From contig JAYMGJ010000103.1 of NCBI GenBank assembly GCA_037178675.1, forward strand, positions 1 to 43,024: 43,024 nucleotides of DNA, given 5' to 3'. Below the pieces are notes generated by a model, which was not told the DNA's origin, did not search any database, and saw nothing but the letters and a program-made list of their open reading frames with translations. This stretch comes from Scleroderma bovista. Lineage: Eukaryota; Basidiomycota; Agaricomycetes; Boletales; Sclerodermataceae. Positions 11,016-20,987 of this stretch are shown piece after piece; positions within the stretch are counted from its first letter, which is position 1; every line of letters begins with the position of its first letter. A program made the position numbers and the translations under genes.

Positions 11016-12584
11016 CTAAAAGTCGAAGCGAGGACGCAATTTCACAGTAATATCTTCCGTCGTAAAGATACTAGGAAGATCTGCGCTCTGTGCACTTGAC
11101 TGTGGCTGTTTCCACTTTGATGACCCGTATCCTTGTGTCACAGGTGTCACATCGAAAAGGGAAAAATATATGATGGCCAATACTTTTATTTCGTAAACAG
11201 CTAACAACCTGCCTTTGCACTGCGAAAGATTGAGACGTCTTCGTGACATGTTATGCCATGAACCAATTAACTCACAGGATGTTTTCCTCCGTTGAAGGAA
11301 AAGAACGACTTGCTTAGATTTTGCACTATGTCCTCGTCCCTGTTCTGCAAGAATCGATCTGCAATAAACCTGTGACCATCGGTGTACAATCCCTCATCAC
11401 GATGAGCAGCCCATGACACGGCGACCACAAGTTCACCCTTCCGAATCGGGATTACCCTCACTCCGTCCTTCAGCTCGATATTGCGTTCAGCATCCCGAAT
11501 GCCGATCACCAGAGAGGACAGACGGAGCGCTTCCAATATCGCGGAATGGAGGAGTGCGAAGGACGAAGGCTGCAGGTTCTCCGGACTAGCATTGACGATA
11601 AACCCGTGAATACTTCCAAACTCCTCCCGTACGGTCTTGTCGATTTCATCGCGTACAGCGGCAAGAGCAGAGGGGTCGGCCAGTAACCATGCGAAGAGCC
11701 AGAAAACGACGTTGAACAAGTTCATGTGGATCGTTAGTGTGAGTACAAGTATTAAGGATGCTCCATCCTCGTTAGTAAGATTATGTTTCTGAAAGGCCTC
11801 GAAAAGATTGGTTCCCAGGGAATCCTCCTTGTCGGTACCTAAATCCTCGATATACTTGGAAATGTACCCTAGAAGCCGTTTTCTGGCCCCGATGGATGGG
11901 AATGGCCAGAATGGACGCGCGCAAAACGGGTGGAGACTGCCACTGAAAAGCATGTAGTCGTTGTAGGTGTCTGGTGAGAATCTGCTTCCTAGCAGAATGG
12001 CATTGGTCACGACGTATAATGGCTCCGTAAGGGACCGCTTGAGTGACCCCTCGTAATTAGCGAACCGCTTGAGTCTGTTGAAGAGCACGTCAGCGAATCC
12101 CGGTGTGAGATCGCCCAGGGTTCGCTTCGCAAGACGCTTATCAAGTATGGGAAAGAGCTCTTGAGTACCAAAGGCATATAATTTCTGTGTACGCGAAGCA
12201 TCACATCCAATCATACGAAGGATTGTATGGCTTTGGGTGCGGGGCGAAAGGAGACCGTGTTCAACAGCGAAAAAGCTTTGGAGGGCTTCCTTGGATGACA
12301 CAAAGGTGGCCCGACGACCACCCAGCAGAAGCTTGAACACTGGTCCGTACTGGGATCTATGGCTGTAGGTTATATACGACTAGCACATGTAGTAGGCACG
12401 ACACTTACATGCAACTTGTCAAGAATACGCCTGGTCTGAGGGTAAAGCTAACGAGAGACCCGATCCACGGGAAAATACTGGGGACCTGAGGGGGGTAGGA
12501 GGGTTTCCTCTTATCGATAATTGCATGTACTAGGACGATTAGCGCTAACAGTAGCGCGGGTGCTAGCAGTACGTCCAAGGTCAT
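11016..12584 (-). CDS. Cytochrome P450, CYP7/CYP8-like (P450-3)
   Basis: Exons (minus strand): 12584-12409, 12362-11276, 11219-11016; 488 residues. N-terminal anchor M-T-L-D-V-L-L-A-P, catalytic start I-H-R-S-Q-Y-G-P-V-F-K, I-helix region with HMNLFN, ExxR as EALR at 336-339, heme loop F-N-G-G-K-H-P|C-K-G-R with Cys 422. It differs from P450-1 at only scattered positions along exon 2, so these two are the most recent pair or were homogenised by gene conversion. All frames are open. Its own upstream region was split from the rest of the array by the transposon at 13,181, about 600 bp before the ATG; the TATA box and near promoter are intact. Confidence 0.92.
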
Positions 12585-12640
12585 ACTCGGTGAGTAGATG
12601 GCAGCTGCGTCTCAGTTTTGAGCATACCAACATGCTAGAA

Positions 12641-12646
12641 TTTATA
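12641..12646 (-). promoter_or_regulatory. TATA box of P450-3
   Basis: TATAAA on the minus strand about 57 bp before the ATG at 12584, conserved in all copies. Confidence 0.6.
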
Positions 12647-13180
12647 CTCCCAGATCCTTCCTTTTGGGCTAGCAGATTGCGACCATCGATAATAGGCTGA
12701 AGTACATACGGCGACTTATATTTGGGAACTGGCGCCAGGAAGTTCATTTACTTACGATTTGTCCGGCGATTGCCGAGCGACTATCTGACCAGGTAGCGTC
12801 AAATGAGCCAAGGTGGCCTTAAACGAGTTAGGAGGAGTGTTGCGACCAGGCCATTGTTAGTAGCATGAGCCCATGAGGCCTACTTCGATGGGTCTTAGCT
12901 GACAGGCGAGTTTAAAAACCTAACCTTTTTGGCCGACCCAGTGGCTTGTGCTGTTGATGTTGAATGCTATGGCCTATTGTCAAGACTCCGATCTCGGCGG
13001 CCCGCAATCGCTGGGAGTGCACCACGATACAATCGACCTCGTTTCCAGAAAGTATGTACGTAGCTTCTGATATCAACAGCTGTGCCCAATGAATGAAACA
13101 CAAAAGGTTAGACTGTAAGTACGAAAGAGTCCGTTGGAAAAGTGTGGACAGCATTGGCCATGGCTCTCACACCATCGAGC
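12647..13180. other. P450-3 upstream region, cut by transposon
   Basis: Duplicated P450 5' flank, matching 7554-8135 with small deletions. It ends in the 8-bp word CATCGAGC (13,173-13,180), which recurs directly after the transposon at 20,980-20,987. No gene. Confidence 0.6.
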
Positions 13181-13560
13181 TAGTGTTGCCGCCGAGGTGA
13201 GGTGACTTCGGAGGTGACTTTGCTTCGGTTCGAAATTTGAATAGTTCGACTGCAGTTCGAAAATTCGAAGTCAAACGAACTGGCACCTTAGGCACCAGTT
13301 CTCGGTGGCAATAGAGGTCTCTCAGACGGGGTTTTTATGTCGTGAGAAACCCATCTGAGAGACCAACCATCCGCACCGGGATTTGCCGCTCCTATTCGGC
13401 TAGTCCCGAATAGAGTTCATTTCGTCGACTTCACGCCGGCATAGCCTCTATGACCACTCTAGACCCTCCGCCGAGCTCATCTGAGCCTCCTTGGCTTCTT
13501 GATTTTTATTAATAGTTGTTTACCGCTCTAGGTAAGATTACATAAGCGCTAAAAGCGCTA

Positions 13561-14305
13561 CTACTCCCAAAACACGACCGCATTTGGTCAATACCAGAAC
13601 TGCAATATTCCCACCCTCCTTGTGAGTCTCCTCTGCCTTCCTGTGCCCCATCCCTGGTCCCCATGTACTGTACATAGTATCAGATATGTTATATAAGTAT
13701 ATAGGTCCATAAATGGAGCCTCAAATGAGTGTGTCAGAGGCTCTGGATGGTTGGAGAAATAGTTAGGGGTAAAAGTAAAAAAGGCTTTGCATTTTTGATA
13801 CATTGGACATATACACTTCTGAATTACATCCCCTTAAAGGGGCCATATGTACCTACAACATATACCAAGCGCATTTGATGGGGTGGAGCCTCTGAAGTGC
13901 TGTGTCACATTCTCCTCCTCCTGGTATAACACCCTGGGAGGCTCTTACTGCGAGTGTTGGTACTTTTGGGATGGTTTGTAAGTGTATTAGTTTACTATTA
14001 CCACTTGTCTATCACATAAACTTGGATACAGAGCGCTCTAAAGGTGAGCAGGAGGGCAAACACTACTTTTATGAAAATAGGGGCTTTATCAGTCCCCAGT
14101 GCAACCATCCATATTCTGACTATCTAGGAGGCTCTGTAATACTATATAGTAGTTGCCATATCATCACCAAGTTAATAGCTTGATGTGGAAGCACAGGAGA
14201 AGTGAAATGATATGATGGACAGCGTGGGAAAATGTCCGAAAAAATGCGGAGACTTTGAAAACATATCAAAAAAGTGACATAACACACCACACACAGCATT
14301 TGGTG
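13561..14305 (+). repeat. Left arm of long inverted repeat
   Basis: About 745 bp; pairs with 14,571-15,305 in opposite orientation. The arms begin at CTACTCCCAAAACACG and meet across a spacer of about 265 bp. The same 93-codon open frame can be read in each arm with a single residue difference, showing near identity rather than coding function. Confidence 0.9.
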
Positions 14306-14570
14306 CTCTACTGGTGGTGGTACTGAGGATCTGACCTATGATAGCATCTTACCATACAGGATATTGCATTAGTTAGCCTGACAGAACCTCTGGACTCCAA
14401 ACTTAGTGTACAGATTGTGCAAGCCTGCAGCACTGAAATGTAGCCATTGCACAAGGTGCTCTCTTGTGCCAAAATTTCGCTTTCTGAAGAGATTATGGTT
14501 TATACAAATACTGTGACACATGTAAAGAGTCTGTAATGACACTAGAGAGTCAGTAGCACAATTCATAGAC

Positions 14571-15305
14571 CACCAAATGCTGTGTGTGGTGTGTTATGTC
14601 ACTTTTTTGATATGTTTTCAAAGTCTCTGCATTTTTTCGGACATTTTCCCATGCCATCCATCATATCATTTCACTTCTCCTGTGCTTCCACATCAAGCTA
14701 TTAACTTGGTGATGATATGGCAACTACTATATAGTATTACAGAGCCTCCTAGATAGTCAGAATATGGATGGTTGCACTGGGGACTGATAAAGCCCCTATT
14801 TTCATAAAAGTAGTGTTTGCCCTCCTGCTCACCTTTAGAGCGCTCTGTATCCAAGTTTATGTGATAGACAAGTGGTAATAGTAAACTAATACACTTACAA
14901 ACCATCCCAAAAGTACCAACACTCGCAGTAAGAGCCTCCCAGGGTGTTATACCAGGAGGAGGAGAATGTGCCACAGCACTTCAGAGGCTCCACCCCATCA
15001 AATGTGCTTGGTATATGTTGTAGGTACATATGGCCCCTTTAAGGGGATGTAATTCAGAAGTGTATATGTCCAATGTATCAAAAATGCAAAGCCTTTTTTA
15101 CTTTTACCCCTCCAACCATCCAGAGCCTCTGGCACATTCATTTGAGGCTTCATTTATGGACCTATATACTTATATAACATATCTGATACTATGTACAGTA
15201 CATGGGGACCAGGGATGGGGCACAGGAAGGCAGAGGAGACTCACAAGGAGGGTGGGAATATTGCAGTTCTGGTATTGACCAAATGCAGTCGTGTTTTGGG
15301 AGTAG
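14571..15305 (-). repeat. Right arm of long inverted repeat
   Basis: Reverse complement of 13,561-14,305 with a few substitutions and a short deletion. A transcript across both arms would fold into a very long hairpin. The spacer 14,306-14,570 is unique and has no gene. Confidence 0.9.
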
Positions 15306-15560
15306 CAAGGCTTTTTGTGATTATGTAATCCTACAGGAAGTGCAGAAATAAAAACAAATCGAGTGGGGATTAAGTGGAGAATGCTGGGAGGCTCATGGGA
15401 GGCTCACCAGAAAGGGATGGGAACCACTCTGTCTATTTCGGGATTTGAGTGGGAGTAGCGCCGAGGGTGGGTATCTCTTAGATGGGTTTTGCCCTACAAA
15501 GAAACCCCATCTGAAAGACCGTGGGAACATCCTTAAACTGGTGCCTAAGGTGCGAACTGG

Positions 15561-16437
15561 TGGGGTCGAACTCCTTTCGAAGTGACCAAATGTGGTCTTT
15601 GCTGGTCGTAGGAGCTCAGAGGAGTGATGCCGAAGGCAAGGGATAGATAGAAAGAACTACTATGGACAATGATGATGTGCTATGAATGCTATGCAGGATG
15701 TGGGCAAGGGCGTGCAGCGCCTTCTGGCCACGAGGCTGGGTCCTGGACGGGCGAGGTCAGCTGTGGTTCTCGGATTGTAGTCGCCTGACGCGTTGAGCTG
15801 GGACTCGGCCACCCAGTCTATAGGAGGGGGACTCACTGTAAAAGGAGTTCAACGCATGGGCGGCATCGCAAGCCTGGCAAACTCTGTTGCCATGCCCGCT
15901 GGCATGGCTTGTATGTACGGCACTGTCACACACCAAACGTGTTTGGTACTGTGGACATGGAGAAAGTTAGCTGATGAAACTAATGCGAAGAACGCACACC
16001 CAAGATCTGTTGAAAGATTGTCCTGACTTGAGGGATACAGACAGCCCTCGCTATCCATATCACGCAAAGTCAAGACTATCCTTATGCGAAGAATGAATAC
16101 AAGCTTGTCATAGCCATCTATCGCACAAGAATGACTATCCTGGAGCAAGAGATGAATGCCATCGTCTGGCAGTCATCCCTCGCACAAGAACCGCCAAGAA
16201 GCAGAAGAATCCGAGGATTGATGATCATTTCAGTATGAGAGAGGAATGCAACCTACTGCAGTCCAACTCCCATACCAGAACAACCAAAGAAGCAGAAGAA
16301 ACAATAGAGAAACGAAGGAGAAAAGGAATAATCATTTTTAGTGCCCAAATGTCCAATTTAGGCACCCAGTGCCGGCATTCTGATATTTTGAATAGCTCCG
16401 CCATTTTTGAAGCTATCAATCATGTGACTATACCATC
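15561..16437. other. hAT interior, no gene recognised
   Basis: Begins with the continuation of the hAT subterminal TTCGA-rich DNA (to about 15,600), then unassigned sequence with purine-rich stretches. Frames here are short and show no domain. Confidence 0.4.
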
Positions 16438-16899
16438 ATGGAGCCTAGACCGTGGTTTATCTGCCTGTCAAGTTCCGACGTAAATCTGTTTATTTCCCAC
16501 GGAGATATTCCACCCGCAATCCAGACACCCACTTCATCACTCACTATGGAGTCCGCATTTTCTCTGGAACGTTTCTCCGCTATTGCAGCAGACCTCAACT
16601 ATGTCCTGCTCTTGGGACAGCCTCTCCCTGAGCTCCTGTGTACTGTCTGGTACATATCTTCCCAGCCTGCTCCCCCAGTCCCTCTCGTTCTCGGTCAGCG
16701 CGTTCTCCTCGTCAGTCCTGCGTCATGCACATACTTTGGTCATCTCAAGTCTATCGTTAGACTTGAAAATTCATACCTGGTCGTCTCTGTGTCTCCTGAG
16801 TCCTCTGCATATGGTCCTTTCATCCCAGAGTCCTGTCACATCCATCTCCCTCTATCATTCATCTCACTTCCCTGGACATGTCGAATCCGCTACTTGTGA
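16438..16899 (+). CDS. Unrecognised open frame inside the hAT element
   Basis: A 153-codon frame; an inner Met at 16,546 would give 118 residues. The part reading LVLGQRVLLVSP followed by GHLKSIVRLENSYLVVSV has the G-V-x-V and small beta-strand look of a KOW-like fold, but this is a resemblance by eye only. No neighbours support a function and there is no clear promoter. It may be transposon cargo or chance. Confidence 0.25.
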   Translation: MEPRPWFICLSSSDVNLFISHGDIPPAIQTPTSSLTMESAFSLERFSAIAADLNYVLLLGQPLPELLCTVWYISSQPAPPVPLVLGQRVLLVSPASCTYFGHLKSIVRLENSYLVVSVSPESSAYGPFIPESCHIHLPLSFISLPWTCRIRYL

Positions 16900-17069
16900 T
16901 TCTCTTCCCTGCTGTCCCGCAACAAACACGAATGAAACAGTGCTCTAGAACCCTTCTTAGGAGCCCTAATAGAGTACAGAACCTTCCCCTTACTGCTCAA
17001 GGGAAGACTGCACTTTGGGAGCACCAAATTTTGCGTTTTTTGCTCTACAGAAGCTCAATCCAAGGGATT

Positions 17070-18035
17070 TGTGACACTCTGTGACCAGCTGTGACTCTAC
17101 TTGTCATTCCAGGCCCCCTGACACTGCTCTTCTGGTCGGATCAATTCTTTTATTATCCCCCAGCCACTCCCATCAGTGGCACTGCTTCAGAAGCTCATCT
17201 CCAGATCTAAAGTTCAATAAATCATAGGTTGTGCTTCCCTTCTTTCTGAGTCACACAGAGTCACTCTGGCTCACTCTGACTCACTCTGCTGCGCATTATT
17301 CATCCCCTCTTGGCATTACTAATCCCCATTACTCCCCTTACCAATCACTTACCAATCATCCTTCAAATCATGCTTATCATGCTGCTTATCAATTCATGAC
17401 TCATGCCCCTATGATTCATATGCATTATGTCATCGCATATGCTCATTTAGCTTCGATCTACTCATCCCCTGCTTTCCCCCCCTCTCTTTTGGGCCCCATG
17501 CAATGATTTTTCCATATTCTTGGTTATACACCCCTTTTTACCTATGTTTTTGCTCTTTCCCCTGGCTCAGCAGCTTGTTCAGGCTCTCCCCATCGATGAC
17601 TCAGCCTGATTACACTGCTTATCAATCGCTTACCAATTTCTTACCAATTTCTTACCAAGCACTTAGTCATTTGTGCTTACAGGGCCACAGCCCCTCCTGT
17701 ATATAAACCAGCAGCCAAAGGCTGCAAGGAAGTGTCTGCTTCCCCCTCAATAAAGCGACCACATTCACTCTCCCTCTCTGTCTATAAGCTCTATCTTTGT
17801 CTTTGCACTTGTAGGTCACTCAGTGCTGGCCTAAAGCTCCTATATTGTTGTTTATCAGATATATCTTGTATCTGATCATTTCTCTAGGCTCAAGCACAGT
17901 CTAGCTTCTCTGTCCACTCCATCCCATCACTGTCCATCGCATTCTTGAAGCAGGAACTGTCCCCTTGCTTCCCTGTTGCTCCATCACTGCTATTACCCCC
18001 CCATCATCAATCTATCATCGCTCTTCAATCCCAGG
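17070..18035 (+). repeat. Possible solo LTR of a retrotransposon
   Basis: Begins TGTGACACTCTGTGACC and may end ...AATCCCA at about 18,035, with GGATT before and GGACT after (4 of 5 match). Inside are a TATATAAA box (near 17,699) and an AATAAA signal (near 17,748) in the order and spacing expected of an LTR promoter and polyadenylation region, followed by CT-rich DNA. No second LTR, primer-binding site or gag-pol remnant was found nearby. The boundaries are uncertain. Confidence 0.3.
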
Positions 18036-18249
18036 ACTCTTCCTAACCACTGTGGTAGGCTGAAGAGGAGTCAATACCATCCCAAGTCGCATTCCATCCC
18101 CATCAGAAGCCCTTCCCTTCCCTCCTGCATCCTGCCTGAAGGTGTGCAGCACATCCCCCTGAGGAGATTGAATACCAGAAACGCAAAGGAAGACCACCAC
18201 TCGCATATTGCTGTCATTTGGTGTTGGTTGTTGGTTGTTCTGACCTCTT

Positions 18250-19610
18250 CCCTCATTTAGGCGCACAGCATAAGAGGCACGAAACGTGTCATAAACACGA
18301 CGGATGGTGTTCCAAGCCACGCAGATGCATCGACTGGGCACAGAGAGGTCCCATGCGTCAAAACGGACACGTATGTCACTGCAAACGTGACGGAAACCAT
18401 CAGTAAACCCCAAAAGCGACCAAAACCACCAGACTTACCTATTGAGGCCACAAGATGGGCTGTAGACGAGCCAAATGGCTGCACCAGCCACGTGGATGCG
18501 TTGAGCGTACGCACGGATGTGCACAGCATTGGAAACGGCACGGAAACGACTATGGACGCACCACAAATCGTCAGAAAACCTCAAAATGAGTCAAAAACAA
18601 AGAACTCACCCATGGAGACCGCGAGATGGTGCCCAGACGAGCCAAACGGCTGCGGGAGCCATGTGGATTGGTTGAGCACATGCACGGACGTGCACTGCAT
18701 TGGAAATGGGAGAGAAACGGCTGGAAAAGAAGCGGAACACATCAGAACACATCAAAACGAGTTGAGGATGCAAGACTCACCTAACCGGCGCAAACTCGCG
18801 ACGCCCAGGCCTACCGTTCGATGGAGAAAGGTTAGCGTTGACGGAATCAACGTCTACGTACCACAGAATGCGCCGATTGATACCGCAAGTCGACGGATCG
18901 TCTTTGGACGACCTGAGAGCGGAGATGAGGCGATTGCGCCGAGCGTCGAGGGTGAAAGGGCTGGCGACAGTGACAGTGATGGATACGGAGACAACGGTGA
19001 TGATGGCGATGAAGATGGCATGGCTAGCGGTGGCGACGTTGACTCGAAATGAGTCGAAGCAGCGCAGCTGGCTATAGATAGGCAGCTCGAGCGCCAGAGT
19101 CAAAGAACGCAAGACAAAAACTTACCAGTGTCGTCCTGGCAACCCATCCAATCTGCAAACTGTCCATATGGACTCGTTAGACGGAGAAGGCGACGCGGGA
19201 GGCTCAAGATCGAGCGAATAAACGACAATCAGATCAGAAAAGCCCAAGAACGTGAAACAACTCACCTAGAGCGTGCGTACGCAACGCAGCCACCTCGAAA
19301 CACCTCCAATCGAGCCTATGGAGTCGTTAGACCCAGGCGTCGACGCAGAAGGATCAAATCCAAACCTAGAAACATCAGTCAAATGCGAAACGGCGGAAAC
19401 GCCTACCTTAGATGCGATAATGCGTTGCGGCCGACATGGAGACCTGGAAAACAAATAAGAAGAGTTAGTAAACTCACCTTCGAATCCAGGATGCCGGGGG
19501 AGCCTTGGTGCGACGACGAAGACCATGGATGAGCTCCCGCGCGCGCTGCAATCAGCGCAGGCATATGAGCACGACACAACTTACCAAATCAGGCAACGAC
19601 GCAGAAGTCA
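18250..19610 (-). repeat. R4: diverged inverted copy of modular repeat R inside the hAT element
   Basis: Read on the minus strand it follows the same block-and-intron order as R2 and R3: the start GGTAAGTYGYGTCG, the block LEPPASPSPSNES next to SIWTVC (R3: LEPSASPSTPNGS, SIRTVC), the block with WYVDVDSVNANLSPS (R3: WYVYVDIVDADPSP), then SV-RTL-STW blocks. Here the last block is repeated in tandem with a period of about 178 bp (about 18,441-18,617 and 18,618-18,780, with a partial third), each copy followed by a donor-like GTAAGT or GTGAGT. Similarity to R2/R3 is clear in layout but weak in bases, so the split is old. Confidence 0.65.
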
Positions 19611-19935
19611 CGCACCACACAAACCTTCGCATTCACAAGTCTCAAATTCTATTCAAATCAGACACATATATTGGGAACAACATTTCATTGGATATAGCTA
19701 AGTACTATTTTACTATACCTTTCTTTCCATTACCCCACTCTGTTTATGGGGGAGTGTTGGATTATAAACAGACTGTTATGGTATGTTTACCTACTTACAT
19801 AAGCTTTCATCGCACATACAGTAGAGTCTATTACCATAGTCCCTCAGTAGCTTGCCAGCATACTGAGGTTACCCTACAGCTTCTCCTTCTCCCTTCTTTC
19901 AGGGCTAGACCTTCCCTGTGCAGACCACCACCTTT

Positions 19936-20142
19936 CTATAGTTGGTCTTCTTGTGGGCTGTGCCCATTCTCACCTCCTTGGTTTTGTTGCTCTGGTTGCT
20001 GTCCTGCTCTCTCCATTCGTTGTTGCTCCCACTCCTGTTGAAGTGCTGCTGCTGCTTGGGCTGGGTTAAAGTCCGGGTTTTGTAGCAGTACTTGGAGCAG
20101 CCTGTTGAAGTCCAGCTGTATGGGATCGAGTGGCGCATCCAT
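19936..20142 (-). CDS. Small Gln-rich open frame inside the hAT element
   Basis: A 68-residue frame starting M-D-A-P-L-D-P-I-Q-L-D-F, Gln/Glu-rich in the second half. A GT..AG intron-like gap (GTAAGTCC to CTTTAG, about 20,150-20,255) precedes it. This could be the 5' end of a broken transposon gene. The family was not recognised and it is too short to trust. Confidence 0.25.
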   Translation of the reverse strand: MDAPLDPIQLDFNRLLQVLLQNPDFNPAQAAAALQQEWEQQRMERAGQQPEQQNQGGENGHSPQEDQL

Positions 20143-20429
20143 CTCGTGCGATCCTAAAGAGAGTAGAGAGTTGGATGGAAAGGAAAGAGGAAATAATGTT
20201 CCAACTGTGGTGCTTGAGGTGTGTTGAAAAACGAGCGCTGAGTAGCACAGGACTTACGAGCAGCCGGGGTGATGACGGGCGTCGAGAAAGAGAGACGACG
20301 CCCGCTCCGGCTCCTCCCGTGAAGACCATATTCTATCCCTACACTCGTGCCTCCTTACATACTAGAATGCCAATAATAGTGTAGAGTGTATGTACACAAG
20401 TACATATTCACAGACGTCCTCTGTCCTGC

Positions 20430-20825
20430 CAGTGATCAAAACCTCGTCTCCCTCAGTACTTTATGGTTGGTTCCTGCTCAGGCTGTACCATGTGAACAGG
20501 TATTCTCATCAAGCAAGGAAACTTGTATGCTTCATCAAATTCAACAGGATTTCTCCACAACTATTAGAAGCATTACAAATTCACCCTCAGGAAGGACAGG
20601 CTAGATTTTACAGGCGATTTACTTGCACGAGAAGAAGACTATTATATTGAAGGAGCTTTGATGCAGAGAGCAGTCGAGGAACTCATTGGTGAAGACAAAT
20701 TCACAGAGCTTGATCAACCAGCTGGTGCTCACTGCTTCAGACCTAGTCCCCCAAAGCCCGACTCTAAGTTAGAGGAAGATAGTTGTTCCACTAAAATTCT
20801 TCAGACCCACCTAATAATTAGCTAG
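20430..20825 (+). pseudogene. hAT transposase C-terminal (dimerisation) remnant
   Basis: Three pieces in different frames read like the hATC domain: L-V-P-A-Q-A-V-P-C-E-Q-V-F-S-S-S-K-E-T, then N-R-I-S-P-Q-L-L-E-A-L-Q-I, then a Glu-rich tail ending at the stop near 20,825. At least two frameshifts separate them. In intact hAT enzymes this block (A-x-S-x-x-x-E-R-x-F-S) closes the protein. The upstream catalytic part is missing, replaced by unrelated DNA. Position and strand fit the right end of the element. Confidence 0.75.
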
Positions 20826-20987
20826 TAATCTCTCATAATTTTGCTGTATAGTAATCACGCTCTGATTGGCTGAGAACATTGCCGACCTCGTTCCACCTCA
20901 CTTCGTTCAAGTTCGATGATTCGAAGTGGCACCGAACTGCCACTTCGGTTCGCCTCACCTCACCTCTGCGGCAACACTACATCGAGC

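Larger units (their letters stand above)
13284..15552. mobile_element. Nested foldback element (2.27 kb) with 8-bp target duplication
   Basis: Both ends read CACCTTAGGCACCAGTT inward (left from 13,284; right from 15,552 on the opposite strand). The 8-bp word CGAACTGG stands on each side (13,276-13,283; 15,553-15,560). A second inverted pair lies just inside, with GAGACC/GAAAGACC and GGGGTTT words near 13,315 and 15,500. Most of the interior is one large palindrome. It encodes no transposase, so it must have been moved in trans, perhaps by a hAT enzyme. Confidence 0.82.
13181..20979. mobile_element. hAT-type DNA transposon, 7.8 kb, decayed and composite
   Basis: Terminal inverted repeats begin TAGTGTTGCCGC and continue with GAGGTGAGGTGA on both ends (13,181 rightward and 20,979 leftward), with one early mismatch. 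The 8-bp direct duplication CATCGAGC flanks the element (13,173-13,180; 20,980-20,987), and the empty site is visible in the P450-2 unit near 8130. An 8-bp duplication with TAG-type ends is the hAT signature. Subterminal DNA is rich in TTCGA words at both ends. Inside are a nested element (13,284-15,552), a hAT transposase C-terminal remnant (20,430-20,825), an inverted copy of repeat R (18,250-19,610) and unassigned DNA. No complete transposase was found, so the element is not autonomous now. Confidence 0.88.

Noticed and set aside
13902..14974. Two 93-codon frames as a duplicated gene pair
   Set aside because: They are the two arms of one palindrome; no domain, and the identity is explained by the inverted repeat.
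18387..19052. 221-codon plus-strand open frame with acidic tail
   Set aside because: Antisense of R4; the splice-like signals and module similarity run on the other strand.
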